DNA of 64,000 bases from Novosphingobium album (ex Liu et al. 2023) (GCF_029076845.1 NZ_JARESE010000062.1:124001-188000); one strand, 5' to 3'. Positions 35,744-45,239 are shown, counted from the first letter of the stretch. The notes: generated by a model from the letters alone, not told the origin. Numbers and translations: made by a program.

Positions 35744-36556
35744 ATGGCAAAGGTCAAGATCGTGACGTTCGAACGGGCACGGCTGCTCGCGCCGCTCGCG
35801 CAAGCGGAAGGGCCCATCGCGAGCCGCGCCTATCTCGATGCGGAGCGCGACCCGCTGCATCTGCTCCACCACACGCTGTCCCCCGGCGCGGCGATCACGA
35901 TCGCCGGCCAGCCGGCGGACAAGATGGTCTATGTCCTCGCGGGCACGGTTTCGCTGGGCGGCGCAGCGCTGGTCGAAGGATCGAGCGCGGTAGTGGAATT
36001 CAACGCCGGCGCCCGGTTCGTGGCGGGCGACGACGGCGCGATCCTGCTGGCCTTCCACCAGGCAGCGCGCCCGGCCAGCGCGCGTCCGGGCGGGCATGTC
36101 CATATCCTGCCCCGCGCGGCCGTGCCACGCACGCATGACCTTGGCACGCAAAACGAGATGGGCGGCGGCATCCATGCCGACGCGGCCTGCCCGAACTGCA
36201 CCGTCTGGCTACACGAGAACGATTTCCACAGCCGGACAGGCACCGTTGTCCCGCCGCATTCCCATTCGGAGGACGAGATCATCTTCGTCACCGCCGGCCG
36301 GATCCGCCTGGGCAGCCGGCTCTACGGCCCCGGCACCGCGCTCGCGGTCGCGGCCGACACTATCTACGGCTTCGCGACGACGGGGGCGGGCCTCAGCTTC
36401 ATCAATTTTCGCGCCGCGTCGCCCACCGTCACCACCGCGCACGGCAAGAGCGACGAGGCGATCATGTGGATCTCCCGGCTTGGCCGGCCGCCCTGGGCGC
36501 TAGCCGGAACCGCGAACGCATCACCGGCACATCACCACCAGGGAGCAAGGCCATGA
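35744..36556 (+). CDS. Bicupin-domain protein
   Basis: A 270-residue protein with two cupin-like halves. The first (about residues 35-110) lacks most metal residues; the second holds PPHSHSEDEIIFVTAGRIRLG, a good HxHxxxE metal-binding motif. Such proteins can be dioxygenases, isomerases or ligand sensors. It overlaps the MFS gene by 4 bp, so it belongs with uptake or catabolism of the same compound. The ATG at 35744 has GGAAGGAAA upstream. Confidence 0.75.
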   Translation: MAKVKIVTFERARLLAPLAQAEGPIASRAYLDAERDPLHLLHHTLSPGAAITIAGQPADKMVYVLAGTVSLGGAALVEGSSAVVEFNAGARFVAGDDGAILLAFHQAARPASARPGGHVHILPRAAVPRTHDLGTQNEMGGGIHADAACPNCTVWLHENDFHSRTGTVVPPHSHSEDEIIFVTAGRIRLGSRLYGPGTALAVAADTIYGFATTGAGLSFINFRAASPTVTTAHGKSDEAIMWISRLGRPPWALAGTANASPAHHHQGARP

Positions 36557-37821
36557 CCGCAGGCAGGATCGGAACGGGGCGCATCTATTACGGTTGGATC
36601 ATGGTCGCGATCTGCATGTTCGCGTTGATGCTGACCACCGGATCGACGATGAACGCCTTCGGGCTCTATGTGCTTCCCGTCTCGGAAGCCTTCGGGCTTT
36701 CGCGCGCGAGCATGAACACGGGCCTGATCCTGATGAACGCGGGCTCGGCCATCTCGGCGCTCATCATCGGCCGGCTGATCGATCGCTATCCGGCGCGGCT
36801 CATCATGGGCGGCAGCGGCTATGCCCTGGGCGCGAGCCTGGTGGCGCTCGGCCTGTCGCACAACTTGTGGCTGAGCGCCACGATCCTTGCCATTCCGGTG
36901 GGCCTGGGCATGACCGGGATCGGCAACCTGACTTCGCCCACACTGGTCGCGCGCTGGTTCACCGTGCACCGCGGGCGCGCGCTGGCGATCACGATGATGG
37001 GCATGTCGGTCGCGACGATCGTCGTCGCGCCGCCGGTCGCCTGGCTGATCGACCAACTCGGCTGGCGCCACAGCCTGATCACGCTGGGGATCGTCGTCGC
37101 GGTCCTGATCACGCTGCTGCTGCCGCTGGTGCGCAATGGACCGGGGCCGGACGATCACGAGATCGCCGATGGCGACGCCGCGCGCGAAGCGGCGGCGGCC
37201 GCCATCGCGGAAGAGGACGTGCGCCTCAGCCCCCGGCAATTGCTGGCCTTCCCGCGTTTCTGGGCGATCGGCCTCAGCACCGCGCTGGCCATGGCGATCT
37301 TCCAGGCCATGCTCATCTCGCTGGTGCCGATCGGACGGGAGATCGGCTTTTCCACCACCAAGGCGGCCAGCCTGATCTCGGTGATCGGCATCGCCGGGAT
37401 CAGCGGCAAGCTGATGGTGGCCTGGCTGGCCGACCGGTTCGACCGGGCGCTGCTGCTCACCGCGCTTTACGCCATGCTGGCGCTGGCGGGCGCCGTAATG
37501 CTGTTTGCCGATTCCTATCCGCTGCTGGTCGCCGCCTGCCTGCTCATCGGGCTTGCAGCGGGCGCGACGATGCCGCTGTACCTTGCGCTGCTTGCCGACC
37601 AGTTCGGCGCGAAATCGTTCGGCACCGGCAACGGCATGATCACGTTCTCGATCGCGGTGATCAGCGCCGTGGCGGTGCGTTACAGCGGCGAGGTCTATGA
37701 CCGCACCGGCGGCTATGATCTGATGTTCTACACCTTCATCGCCATCGGCATCGCCTCCGCCCTCCTGATGGCGACCCTGCGCCGCGGCGCCGGAACACCG
37801 GAACTGGCCCCCGCCGAATAG
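36553..37821 (+). CDS. MFS transporter (monocarboxylate/oxalate type)
   Basis: A 422-residue inner-membrane carrier with about 12 helices. The N-terminus YYGWIMVAICMFALML is typical of the MCT/OFA-like group, and the middle loop (residues about 195-225) is acidic and cytoplasmic. It probably takes the TonB-delivered compound, likely an organic acid, across the inner membrane. It overlaps the bicupin gene by 4 bp. Confidence 0.88.
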   Translation: MTAGRIGTGRIYYGWIMVAICMFALMLTTGSTMNAFGLYVLPVSEAFGLSRASMNTGLILMNAGSAISALIIGRLIDRYPARLIMGGSGYALGASLVALGLSHNLWLSATILAIPVGLGMTGIGNLTSPTLVARWFTVHRGRALAITMMGMSVATIVVAPPVAWLIDQLGWRHSLITLGIVVAVLITLLLPLVRNGPGPDDHEIADGDAAREAAAAAIAEEDVRLSPRQLLAFPRFWAIGLSTALAMAIFQAMLISLVPIGREIGFSTTKAASLISVIGIAGISGKLMVAWLADRFDRALLLTALYAMLALAGAVMLFADSYPLLVAACLLIGLAAGATMPLYLALLADQFGAKSFGTGNGMITFSIAVISAVAVRYSGEVYDRTGGYDLMFYTFIAIGIASALLMATLRRGAGTPELAPAE

Positions 37822-37875
37822 CTCCCCTCCCCATCCTGAAACCCAGGCTCTGACAAAAAGGATTGCACAGACGCC

Positions 37876-38313
37876 ATGAGAGACGTGGTTCCATTTTCAC
37901 CACCCGCCGAAGTCGATTTCGACGCGGGAACGCGGCCCTATTGGGAGGCGCTGCGCGAAGGCGCGCTCTCGATCCAGCGCTGCGCGCATTGCCATGCGTT
38001 CCGCACGCCGCCGAGCCGCTATTGCCCCCACTGCCGATCCACCGAGGACGAATGGCCCAGGCTTTCGGGGCGCGCGCGGCTCTATACCTACACGATTGTC
38101 GCGCTCGATCGCCGCGACGCCGAAGGCCCGGTCTATGTCGCGGGCCTTGCCTGCCCCGAGGAAGCGCCCGACACCAAGGTGTTCTGCAACATCGTGGATT
38201 GCACGCTCGACCAGATCGTCATCGACATGCCGCTGGAGCTTGTCGCGACCGAGGCCGGCACCGATGCCGCGCGGTTCCGCCCGGCCCCCGCCACCGCGCA
38301 GGGAGGCCGCTGA
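37876..38313 (+). CDS. Zn-ribbon/OB-fold (DUF35) protein, pair 2
   Basis: A 145-residue protein with a zinc ribbon (C36-x2-C39 and C50-x2-C53) and an OB fold with YTYTIVALDRRDAEGPVYVA. Same architecture as the protein at 31500 but diverged. Its stop overlaps the start of the second thiolase-like gene by one base, which makes them a probable complex. Confidence 0.85.
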   Translation: MRDVVPFSPPAEVDFDAGTRPYWEALREGALSIQRCAHCHAFRTPPSRYCPHCRSTEDEWPRLSGRARLYTYTIVALDRRDAEGPVYVAGLACPEEAPDTKVFCNIVDCTLDQIVIDMPLELVATEAGTDAARFRPAPATAQGGR

Positions 38314-39476
38314 TGCACACATCCGCAATCGTCGGCATCGGCGCGACGCCATACTACCGCCGCGGTGCCTCGCTGCCGCAAACCCCGCGCGACATGGCCT
38401 GCGACGCGATCATGGCCGCCGCCGCCGACGCCGGCATTCCCGTCACCGCGATCGACGGCTTCGCCTATTTCTCCAACTATGGCGGCGGCATCGAAACCGG
38501 CGGGCTGATGGAAGCGCTGGGCATACCCGAAGTGGGCTTTTCCGCGACGACCACGGGCGGCGGCGGCGGATCGGCCGGCGCCATCGGGCTGGCGCAGGCG
38601 GCGATCGTCAATGGCGACAGCCGCTATGTCGCGGTGGTGCAATCGCTGCAGCAGGCCAAGAACCGGCTGGGCGCCGCTTTCGCACGGATGCCGCCCACGC
38701 CCGAGAATTCGTTCTACCGGTCGGCCGGCGTGGCCGCGCCGGGCCAGTTCGCCGCGTTCATCGCCCGCCGGCACATACACAAGTTCGGCACCCGGCGCGA
38801 GGCCTTCGCCGAAGTCGCCATATCCACCCGCCAGAACGCCGTGACCAATCCCGCCGCGCTGATGCGCGATCCGCTGACGCTGGACGACTATTTCGCATCG
38901 CCGATGCTGGCCGATCCGCTGTGCAAGCTCGACTTCTGCCTGGAAAGCGACGGCGCGGTCGCGATCCTCCTGGCCCGGGCCGACGAAGCCAGGGATATGG
39001 CGCAAAAGCCCGTCTATGTCGCCGCCGCCAAGCACGGCGGCGATCGTGACTGGGGGCGCGGCTTCATGTGGGGCAACATGCCGGACGAAAGCTTCTCCTC
39101 CTCGGGGATGCGCTCGATCGCGCGCAGGCTCTACGCGGCGGCGGGCATGGGGCCGGAGGATATCGACGTCGCCTTGCTCTATGACCATTTCACCGCCTTC
39201 GTGGTGATGCAGCTTGAGGATTTCGGCTTCTGCCCGATCGGCGAGGGCGGCCCTTTCGTGGAGCAAGGCGCGATCCGGCTGGCCGGCGGCTCGATCCCGG
39301 TCAACCCGCACGGCGGCAACTTGTCGGAAGCCTATATCATCGGCATCACCCACGTGGCCGAAGCGGTCCGCCAGATCCGGGGCACCGCCGCCAATCAGGT
39401 GAAGGACGCCGCCACGGCGCTCGTCACCGGCGGGCCCGGGCCGATGCCGCTGAGCGCGCTGCTGCTCACGGCGTAG
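38313..39476 (+). CDS. Thiolase-like protein (SCP2/Ltp2 type), pair 2
   Basis: A 387-residue thiolase-fold protein. The segment that carries the nucleophilic Cys in thiolases reads ATTTGGGGGSAGAIG, so no Cys is present. LLYDHFTAFVVMQLEDFGFC contains the YD-x-FT motif of Ltp2-like aldolases, and VNPHGGNLSEAY holds a conserved His region. It is likely a retro-aldolase partner of the DUF35 protein before it. A convergent SDR gene follows after a hairpin. Confidence 0.8.
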   Translation: MHTSAIVGIGATPYYRRGASLPQTPRDMACDAIMAAAADAGIPVTAIDGFAYFSNYGGGIETGGLMEALGIPEVGFSATTTGGGGGSAGAIGLAQAAIVNGDSRYVAVVQSLQQAKNRLGAAFARMPPTPENSFYRSAGVAAPGQFAAFIARRHIHKFGTRREAFAEVAISTRQNAVTNPAALMRDPLTLDDYFASPMLADPLCKLDFCLESDGAVAILLARADEARDMAQKPVYVAAAKHGGDRDWGRGFMWGNMPDESFSSSGMRSIARRLYAAAGMGPEDIDVALLYDHFTAFVVMQLEDFGFCPIGEGGPFVEQGAIRLAGGSIPVNPHGGNLSEAYIIGITHVAEAVRQIRGTAANQVKDAATALVTGGPGPMPLSALLLTA

Positions 39477-39490
39477 GCGGGCCGATCGCT

Positions 39491-39528
39491 CCTGTCCCGG
39501 CCGGGCCGTTCGCCGGGGTTGGGACAGG
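39491..39528. terminator. Bidirectional hairpin between convergent genes
   Basis: Outer stem CCTGTCCC / GGGACAGG (8 bp) with a GC-rich interior, between the convergent thiolase-like and SDR genes. No T-run, so strength is uncertain. Confidence 0.5.
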
Positions 39529-39533
39529 CGCGG

Positions 39534-40331
39534 TCAGCCGCGCGGGAATTCCCGTTCGGCGGTCGCAAAGCTCGCGCGCAGCACCGCCGTGCGGGTCTCC
39601 ACGCCGTTCCAGGATTCGGGATGGGTGATGATATAGGGCAGATCGAGCGCGATCCCGCGCAGCATGATCTCGCCGGCGGTGGCGCCGCTCATCCGTGCGA
39701 TCGTGGCCGGGCCGCTCTGCCCGTGGAAGGCATTGCCCGCCTTGCGCGTGGTTTCGGCCAGCCGGCTGCTCACCGGGCCCGGACACATCACCGAAACGCC
39801 CACGCCATGCGGCGCCAGTTCCGCGCGCAGCGCCTCGCTTAGCGCGACGACGCCGGTCTTGGCGGCCGAATAGGCCCCCATGGTCGGATAGCCGGGGCCG
39901 ATCCCCATCATCGACGACACGTTGACGATATGGCCGGCGCCGCGCCCGCGCATGGACGGGGCGAACGCGGACACACCGTTGAACACGGCGGTAAGATTGA
40001 TCGCGATCGTGCGATCGAAGGCATCGGGGTCCATATCCGCGAATTCGCGCCCGTCGGGGCCGATGCCGGCATTGTTGACCAGGATATCGACCGGCCCGAA
40101 CCGGGCTTCGGCCTCGCGGGCAAGCGCGTGCCAGCCCTGCCGGTCGCGCGTGTCGAACGCAACGGCCAGCATGGGTTCGGGCCGGGACAGGACCAGCGCG
40201 TCGAGCGCCTGCCGGTCGACATCCGCCACCGTCACCGCGATGCCCCGATCGACCAGCGCCTGAACCACGCCCAGCCCGATCCCGCTGGCCCCGCCAGTGA
40301 CGAGCGCGTGTCTGGCAAGCGTCAGATCCAT
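39534..40331 (-). CDS. Short-chain dehydrogenase/reductase
   Basis: A 265-residue classical SDR. The cofactor loop is GGASGIG at residues 13-19, NNAG at 86-89, and the catalytic residues are in VSS (139-140), Y154 and K158. It probably acts in the same catabolic route as the thiolase-like pairs. The ATG at 40331 gives MDLTLARHALVTGG; the open frame continues upstream without a better start. The substrate is unknown. Confidence 0.9.
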   Translation of the reverse strand: MDLTLARHALVTGGASGIGLGVVQALVDRGIAVTVADVDRQALDALVLSRPEPMLAVAFDTRDRQGWHALAREAEARFGPVDILVNNAGIGPDGREFADMDPDAFDRTIAINLTAVFNGVSAFAPSMRGRGAGHIVNVSSMMGIGPGYPTMGAYSAAKTGVVALSEALRAELAPHGVGVSVMCPGPVSSRLAETTRKAGNAFHGQSGPATIARMSGATAGEIMLRGIALDLPYIITHPESWNGVETRTAVLRASFATAEREFPRG

Positions 40332-40473
40332 ACCCTCTCCCGATAGCCTCGCCGCGCCCGATGGCGCGAGCCCGCATGATCGGTAGGAACCCTGGTTCCA
40401 CGGCGCAATCGCGCTGTCCTGTCGCAAAGCCGAACCGCTTGCCCGAACGTCCAGCGCCGCGCCGGGACGTGCC

Positions 40474-41196
40474 TTATATCTGCACGAGGTGAGCCACCGC
40501 CGCGGCGCTTTCCTCGGCGATGGCGCCCTGGCGGATGATGCGGCCGTTCTGCATCGCGGAATAGCGATCGGCAAAGCGCCAGACGAAATCGAGGTATTGC
40601 TCGACCACCAGGATCGTCATCCCCAGCTCGTCGCGCACATGCGCCAGCGCCGCCTCGATCTGCTGGACCACGCTGGGCTGGATGCCTTCGGTCGGCTCGT
40701 CCAGCAGCAGCAGCGCGGGGCGGCCCGCCAGCGCCCGGCCGATCGCCAGTTGCTGCTGCTCACCGCCCGAAAGGAAGCCGCCGGCGCGGCCGCGGATGTC
40801 ATAGAGCTTGGGGAAAAGGTCGAATATATAGCCGGGCACGCCGCCCCCTGCCCCGCCACCCCGGCCGCCCAGCGCGCAGAGCCCGGTTTCGAGGTTTTCC
40901 ATGACGGTGAGCTGCGGGAAGATGTGGCGCCCTTGCGGCACGAAGCCGATGCCGGCGCGCGCGCGCATGTGCGGGGTCAGCGCGGTCACGTCGTGCCCGT
41001 CGAACCGCAGCATGCCGCCGGTCGCGGGCCGGGTGCCCATGATCGCGTGGAGCAGCGTGGTCTTGCCCACGCCGTTGCGGCCGATCAGGGCCATGACCTC
41101 GCCCCGCCGCAGTTCGAGATCGACGTCCCAGAGCACTTCGGTCTGGTCATAGCCCGCGCAGAGCCCGGACACGGTCAGCAAGGCATCGCTGCTCAT
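40474..41196 (-). CDS. urtE: Urea-type ABC transporter ATP-binding protein UrtE
   Basis: A 240-residue cytoplasmic ATPase. Walker A GRNGVGKTT at about residue 38, signature LSGGEQQQ, and Walker B LLLLDEPTEGIQPSVV; the phrase DEPTEGIQPS is characteristic of UrtE among LivF-like ATPases. It powers urea import with UrtD. A Gly-rich insertion (GGRGGGAGGG) sits before the signature and is unusual. The ATG at 41196 overlaps the urtD stop by 4 bp. It is the last gene of the urt operon. Confidence 0.85.
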   Translation of the reverse strand: MSSDALLTVSGLCAGYDQTEVLWDVDLELRRGEVMALIGRNGVGKTTLLHAIMGTRPATGGMLRFDGHDVTALTPHMRARAGIGFVPQGRHIFPQLTVMENLETGLCALGGRGGGAGGGVPGYIFDLFPKLYDIRGRAGGFLSGGEQQQLAIGRALAGRPALLLLDEPTEGIQPSVVQQIEAALAHVRDELGMTILVVEQYLDFVWRFADRYSAMQNGRIIRQGAIAEESAAAVAHLVQI

Positions 41197-41945
41197 GCCG
41201 CGTGCCCCAGATAGACGGCGGCGACATCGGGATCGGCGCGGACTTCGGCGATGCTGCCCTGCTTGAGGAAGCGGCCCTGGTGCATCACGGTGACAGGCGC
41301 GCCAAGCTGTTCAACGAAGCTCATGTCATGGTCGATCACCAGCACCGAACGCGCCGCGCCCAGCCCCAGGATCAGCTCGGCGGTGCGGCTGGTCTCGGCC
41401 GGGCCCATGCCGGCGGTCGGCTCGTCCAGCAGCAGCAGTTCGGCGCCCGTGGCCATGACCATGCCGATCTCCAGCCATTGCTTCTCGCCATGGGCCAGCT
41501 GACCGCCGGGGATATCGGCCCGTTCCGCCAGCCCGACCAGTTCGAGCGTCTCCTCGATCACCTGGCGATCGCCGGCCGGGATGCCGATGCCGACGCTTTT
41601 CCACCAGCGCCGGTCGCGCCGCGCGGCCAGGGCCAGGTTCTCGCGCACCGAAAGCATCGGCAGCACACCGGGCGCCTGGAACTTGCGGCAGATGCCGCGC
41701 CCGACGATGGCCGGTTCAGGCAGGCGGCTGATATCCTCGCCCCGGAAGATCACCCGGCCGTCGCTGGGGCGCACCCGGCCGATGATCGTATCGCACAAGG
41801 TGGACTTGCCGGCGCCGTTGGGCCCGATGACGACGCGGGTCTCGCCGCGATTGAGCGTCATGCTGAAAGCGTCGAGCGCCTTGAAGCCGCTGTAGTCGAC
41901 CGTGACGCCATCGACGCTCAGCAGCAGGTCGGCCACCGCGCTCAC
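41193..41945 (-). CDS. urtD: Urea-type ABC transporter ATP-binding protein UrtD
   Basis: A 250-residue ATPase with Walker A GPNGAGKST, the region HGEKQWLEIGM in place of the standard signature (as in UrtD), and Walker B LLLLDEPTAGM. The C-terminal VIDHDMSFVEQLGAPVTVMHQG also fits UrtD. The start is the GTG at 41945, which overlaps the urtC stop (GTGA). A longer frame upstream only shadows urtC. Confidence 0.85.
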   Translation of the reverse strand: MSAVADLLLSVDGVTVDYSGFKALDAFSMTLNRGETRVVIGPNGAGKSTLCDTIIGRVRPSDGRVIFRGEDISRLPEPAIVGRGICRKFQAPGVLPMLSVRENLALAARRDRRWWKSVGIGIPAGDRQVIEETLELVGLAERADIPGGQLAHGEKQWLEIGMVMATGAELLLLDEPTAGMGPAETSRTAELILGLGAARSVLVIDHDMSFVEQLGAPVTVMHQGRFLKQGSIAEVRADPDVAAVYLGHAA

Positions 41946-42979
41946 GCCCGGTTGCCCTTGAGCAGACCGGCCAGGCCATTGGGAAACAGCGTGACGACGA
42001 CGATGAACAGCGCGCCCATCAGATAGAGCCACAGTTCCGGGAAGGCGCTGGAGACCGCATCGCGCGCGAGGTTGACCAGCAAGGCGCCGACGATCGCGCC
42101 GGCCAGGCTGTAGCGCCCGCCGATCGCCACCCACACCACCATCTCGATCGAAGGGACGACCCCGATCAGCGCGGGCGAGACGACCCCGGCGTGCAGGGTG
42201 AACAGCGCGCCGGCGATCCCGGCGAGCAGCGCGGCGATGGCGAACGCGACGGTCTTGAACGGCGTGGTGGCATAGCCGAGGAAGCGCACGCGGTTCTCGC
42301 CATCGCGCGTGGCCCGCAGCAACATGCCGAAGCGCGAGGCCAGCAGCCAGCGCAGGCCCAGATAGGCCAGGCACAGCACCGCCAGCGTCAGCCAGTAAAG
42401 GCCCGTGCCGGTGCCGGGACTGGCCAGCCCGAAGCCGAAGACCGAATAGAAATCGGTCAGGCCGTTGAACCCGCCGGTCACGTCCTGCCGGCTGATGATC
42501 AGCGTGGCGAACGCCAGCGCCAGCGCCTGCGTGATCAGCGCGAAGTAAGTCCCCCCCACCCGGCGGTGGAACACCGCCCAGGCGAACAGCGCGCCCAGCA
42601 GCGTCGGCACGATCAGGATCGCCGCCAGCGCGAAGGCCGGGCTGGCGAAAGGCTCCCACCATACGGGCAGCGCCTCGCGCCCGCTCCACACCATGAAATC
42701 GGGCATCTCGCCCGCCGGCAGGTCCGCCAGCTTCATGTGCATGGCGATGGCATAGCCGCCCAGGCCGAAGAACACGCCTTGCCCCAGGCTGAGGATACCG
42801 CCGTGCCCCCAGATCAGCACCAGCCCCATGGCCAGGATCGCCATGGCCATGAACCGGGCCAGCAGGTTGAGATCATAGGCGCCGAGGTAGAACGGCGCGG
42901 CGATGCCCAGCGCCAGCAACACCCAGGGCAGTGCGGGCTTCGCGCGTCGCAGCGGCGCGGGCGGGACAAGCTTAGACAT
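41942..42979 (-). CDS. urtC: Urea-type ABC transporter permease UrtC
   Basis: A 345-residue LivM-like permease with about 9-10 helices. The motif GHGGILSLGQGVFFGLGGYAIAMHM is the family hallmark for UrtC/LivM, and GGFNGLTDF follows in a periplasmic loop. It forms the membrane channel with UrtB. The ATG at 42979 overlaps the urtB stop by 8 bp. The length is close to that of other UrtC proteins. Confidence 0.85.
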   Translation of the reverse strand: MSKLVPPAPLRRAKPALPWVLLALGIAAPFYLGAYDLNLLARFMAMAILAMGLVLIWGHGGILSLGQGVFFGLGGYAIAMHMKLADLPAGEMPDFMVWSGREALPVWWEPFASPAFALAAILIVPTLLGALFAWAVFHRRVGGTYFALITQALALAFATLIISRQDVTGGFNGLTDFYSVFGFGLASPGTGTGLYWLTLAVLCLAYLGLRWLLASRFGMLLRATRDGENRVRFLGYATTPFKTVAFAIAALLAGIAGALFTLHAGVVSPALIGVVPSIEMVVWVAIGGRYSLAGAIVGALLVNLARDAVSSAFPELWLYLMGALFIVVVTLFPNGLAGLLKGNRA

Positions 42980-43862
42980 CGAGCTGGCGCGTCCGCACCG
43001 CGACCACGCCTTGCGGGCGGATCTGGATGAACAGGATGACGAAGACGAGCAGCAGCATCTGCGCCACGCTGACATCGACGAACATCTGCGCCAGCGCCGA
43101 GAACACGCCCAGCACGATCGCCGCCGTGGTCGTGCCGACAATGCTGCCCAGCCCGCCCATGACGACGACGAGGAAGGCCGGGATGATATAGCTTTGCCCG
43201 ACATTGGGCGTGACCGGGCCCAGCAGCGCCAGCATCACGCCGGCCAGGCCCGCGATCCCCGAACCCAGGCAGAACACGGTGAAATCGACGCGCTTGACGT
43301 CGATGCCGACGGCTGACGCCATCATCCGGTCCTGGTTGACCGCGCGGGTGAGCAGCCCGATCCGCGTCTTGAGCAGCACCAGCGCCAGCGCGCCCAGCAC
43401 CAGCACGGCCACCGCGATGATGAACAGGCGCGCCGAAGGCAGCGTGACGCCGGCCACGGTGAAGCTGCCCATCAGCCAGTCGGGCGCGCGCACTTCCACG
43501 CCGATCGCGCCGAACAGGTCGCGCGCGGCCTGCTGCAGGATCAGGCTGACGCCCCAGGTGGCCAGCAGCGTGTCGAGCGGGCGCGAGGACAGGCGGCGGA
43601 TCAGGCTGGTCTGGATCAGCCCGCCCATCGCCGCCGCGCCCGCAAAGGCCACCGGCACGGCCAGCAGGATGCCCGCCCCGCCCGGCACCACCAGCAGCGT
43701 CAGCCAGGCGAGATAGCCGCCCAGCATCAGCATCTCGCCATGCGCCATGTTGATGACCCGCATGATCCCGAAGGACAGGGCAAGCCCCAGCGATGCCAGC
43801 AGGTAGAGCGAGGCCAGCGAGAAGCCGTTGAACAACTGGTTGAGGAAAAGCGCGAAATCCAT
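42972..43862 (-). CDS. urtB: Urea-type ABC transporter permease UrtB
   Basis: A 296-residue LivH-like permease with about 8 helices. FGIMRVINMAHGEMLMLGGYLA and DTLLATWGVSLILQQAARDLFG are conserved UrtB/LivH features. It is the short form without the long periplasmic N-terminal domain that some UrtB proteins carry. The ATG at 43862 lies 55 bp after the urtA stop, a gap that could hold a stem-loop limiting downstream expression. Confidence 0.85.
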   Translation of the reverse strand: MDFALFLNQLFNGFSLASLYLLASLGLALSFGIMRVINMAHGEMLMLGGYLAWLTLLVVPGGAGILLAVPVAFAGAAAMGGLIQTSLIRRLSSRPLDTLLATWGVSLILQQAARDLFGAIGVEVRAPDWLMGSFTVAGVTLPSARLFIIAVAVLVLGALALVLLKTRIGLLTRAVNQDRMMASAVGIDVKRVDFTVFCLGSGIAGLAGVMLALLGPVTPNVGQSYIIPAFLVVVMGGLGSIVGTTTAAIVLGVFSALAQMFVDVSVAQMLLLVFVILFIQIRPQGVVAVRTRQLDV

Positions 43863-43917
43863 GCCCGGGGCCTGTCGGGCCGCGCGGGAGATTGCCCCCG
43901 CGCGGCCCGTCCTTATG

Positions 43918-45132
43918 TCAGAGCTTGCAAGACTTGCCGGGGAAGGCGAGCGCGTCATACGGTTCGGGCTGGATATCCGCGCCCGGCTGCGACACGATCT
44001 CGAACTGCCCGTCGGGCTTCAGCTTGCCGATGAAAGCCTTCTGCACCAGGCTCTGGTTCGGCGCGAAGCTGACCGCGCCCATCGGCGTGGCGAAGCTGCC
44101 GAGCGAGACCGCCGCCTTGCGCACCGCGTCGGGATCGAAGCTGCCCGCCTTCTCGGCCGCCGCCTTCCAGGCATAGACATCGAGATAGGCGTGCACCATC
44201 GGATCGGTGATCGCCGCGTCGGCGCCGAATTTCTTCTGGTAGGCGGCCACGAACTTGGCATTGGCATCGCCCGGCAGGCTCTGGAAATAGTTCCAGGCGG
44301 CATAGCTGCCTTCGACCAGCGCGGTGCCCATCGCCTTGGCTTCCTGCTCGCCGATCGAGAACGACATCACCGGCAGCGTCTTGGGGCTGAGCCCGGCGGC
44401 CTGCATCTGCTTGAAGAAGGCGACGTTGGAATCGCCGTTGAGCGTGTTGATGATGATCGCCGGCCTGGCCTGCTGGATCTTGGCGATCACGCCCGAAAAG
44501 TCCGTCCCGCCCAGCGGCACGTAGGATTCGCCCAGGACTTTCATCCCGGCCTTCTCGATATGCTTCTTCAGGATCAGGTTGGCGGTGCGCGGATAGACAT
44601 AGTCCGATCCGACCAGGAAGTAAGTCTTGTGGCCTTGCGCCATCGCCCATTCGAGCGCGGGCAGCGCCTGCTGGTTGGGCTGCGCGCCCGAATACATGAT
44701 GTTGGGCGAACACTCGTTGCCTTCGAACTGGACCGGATACCACAGCAGGTTCTTCGTCCGCTCGAACACCGGCAGCATCGCCTTGCGGCTGGCCGAGGTC
44801 CAGCCGCCGAACACGGTGGCCACGCCATCGCTCTCGATCAGCTTGGCCGCCTTCTGCGCGAACGTGGAAGGATCGGAAGCCCCGTCCTCGACCACGGCGG
44901 TAACGGACTTGCCCAGCACGCCGCCCGATGCGTTGATCTCTTCGATCGCCAGCATTTCGGCGTTCTTCACCGTGATCTCGCTGATCGCCATGGTGCCGGT
45001 CAGCGAATGCAGCACGCCCACCGCCACGCCGTCCCCGGCGGGCTTGTCCGAACCCGTTCCAGATCCCGAGCACGAGGCAAGCGCGAGCGCAAAGGCAGAA
45101 ACCGCGAAGGTACCCAGCCTGGTACGGATCAT
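43918..45132 (-). CDS. urtA: Urea ABC transporter substrate-binding protein UrtA
   Basis: A 404-residue periplasmic lipoprotein. The lipobox ALAS-C places the lipidated Cys at residue 21. The mature part opens with VGVLHSLTGTMAISE and continues with LLWYPVQFEGNECSPNIMY and NTLNGDSNVAFF, signatures of UrtA/short-chain amide binding proteins rather than LivJ/K. It should capture urea or a small amide in the periplasm. The ATG at 45132 has GGAG nine bases upstream; a TTG further out is less likely. It heads a five-gene operon and is divergent from ppiC, so the box at 45222 lies in the shared promoter region. Confidence 0.88.
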   Translation of the reverse strand: MIRTRLGTFAVSAFALALASCSGSGTGSDKPAGDGVAVGVLHSLTGTMAISEITVKNAEMLAIEEINASGGVLGKSVTAVVEDGASDPSTFAQKAAKLIESDGVATVFGGWTSASRKAMLPVFERTKNLLWYPVQFEGNECSPNIMYSGAQPNQQALPALEWAMAQGHKTYFLVGSDYVYPRTANLILKKHIEKAGMKVLGESYVPLGGTDFSGVIAKIQQARPAIIINTLNGDSNVAFFKQMQAAGLSPKTLPVMSFSIGEQEAKAMGTALVEGSYAAWNYFQSLPGDANAKFVAAYQKKFGADAAITDPMVHAYLDVYAWKAAAEKAGSFDPDAVRKAAVSLGSFATPMGAVSFAPNQSLVQKAFIGKLKPDGQFEIVSQPGADIQPEPYDALAFPGKSCKL

Positions 45133-45221
45133 GAAAATCTCCAATAAGGGGCCCCGACCGTGGGGGCGTGATGAGGAAATCGGACGCCTTGAAGGCTATG
45201 GCAAAGGCGCGTGGGGTCCGT

Positions 45222-45239
45222 ATGCGTCATTTGACGTAG
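45222..45239 (+). promoter_or_regulatory. Shared 18-bp box upstream of ppiC-hupE
   Basis: ATGCGTCATTTGACGTAG, ending 93 bp before the ppiC start and 90 bp from urtA. It matches 16 of 18 positions of one arm of the inverted repeat at 59863-59928, and its ATxCGTCATTTG half recurs upstream of qhpA. Orientation is the same relative to each downstream gene. Likely a regulator-binding site; the regulator is not in the window. Confidence 0.6.

Noticed and set aside
40474..45132. Branched-chain amino acid (Liv) transporter
   Set aside because: UrtA-type signatures (LLWYPVQFEGNECSPN), DEPTEGIQPS in UrtE and HGEKQWLEIGM in UrtD favour a urea-type system.
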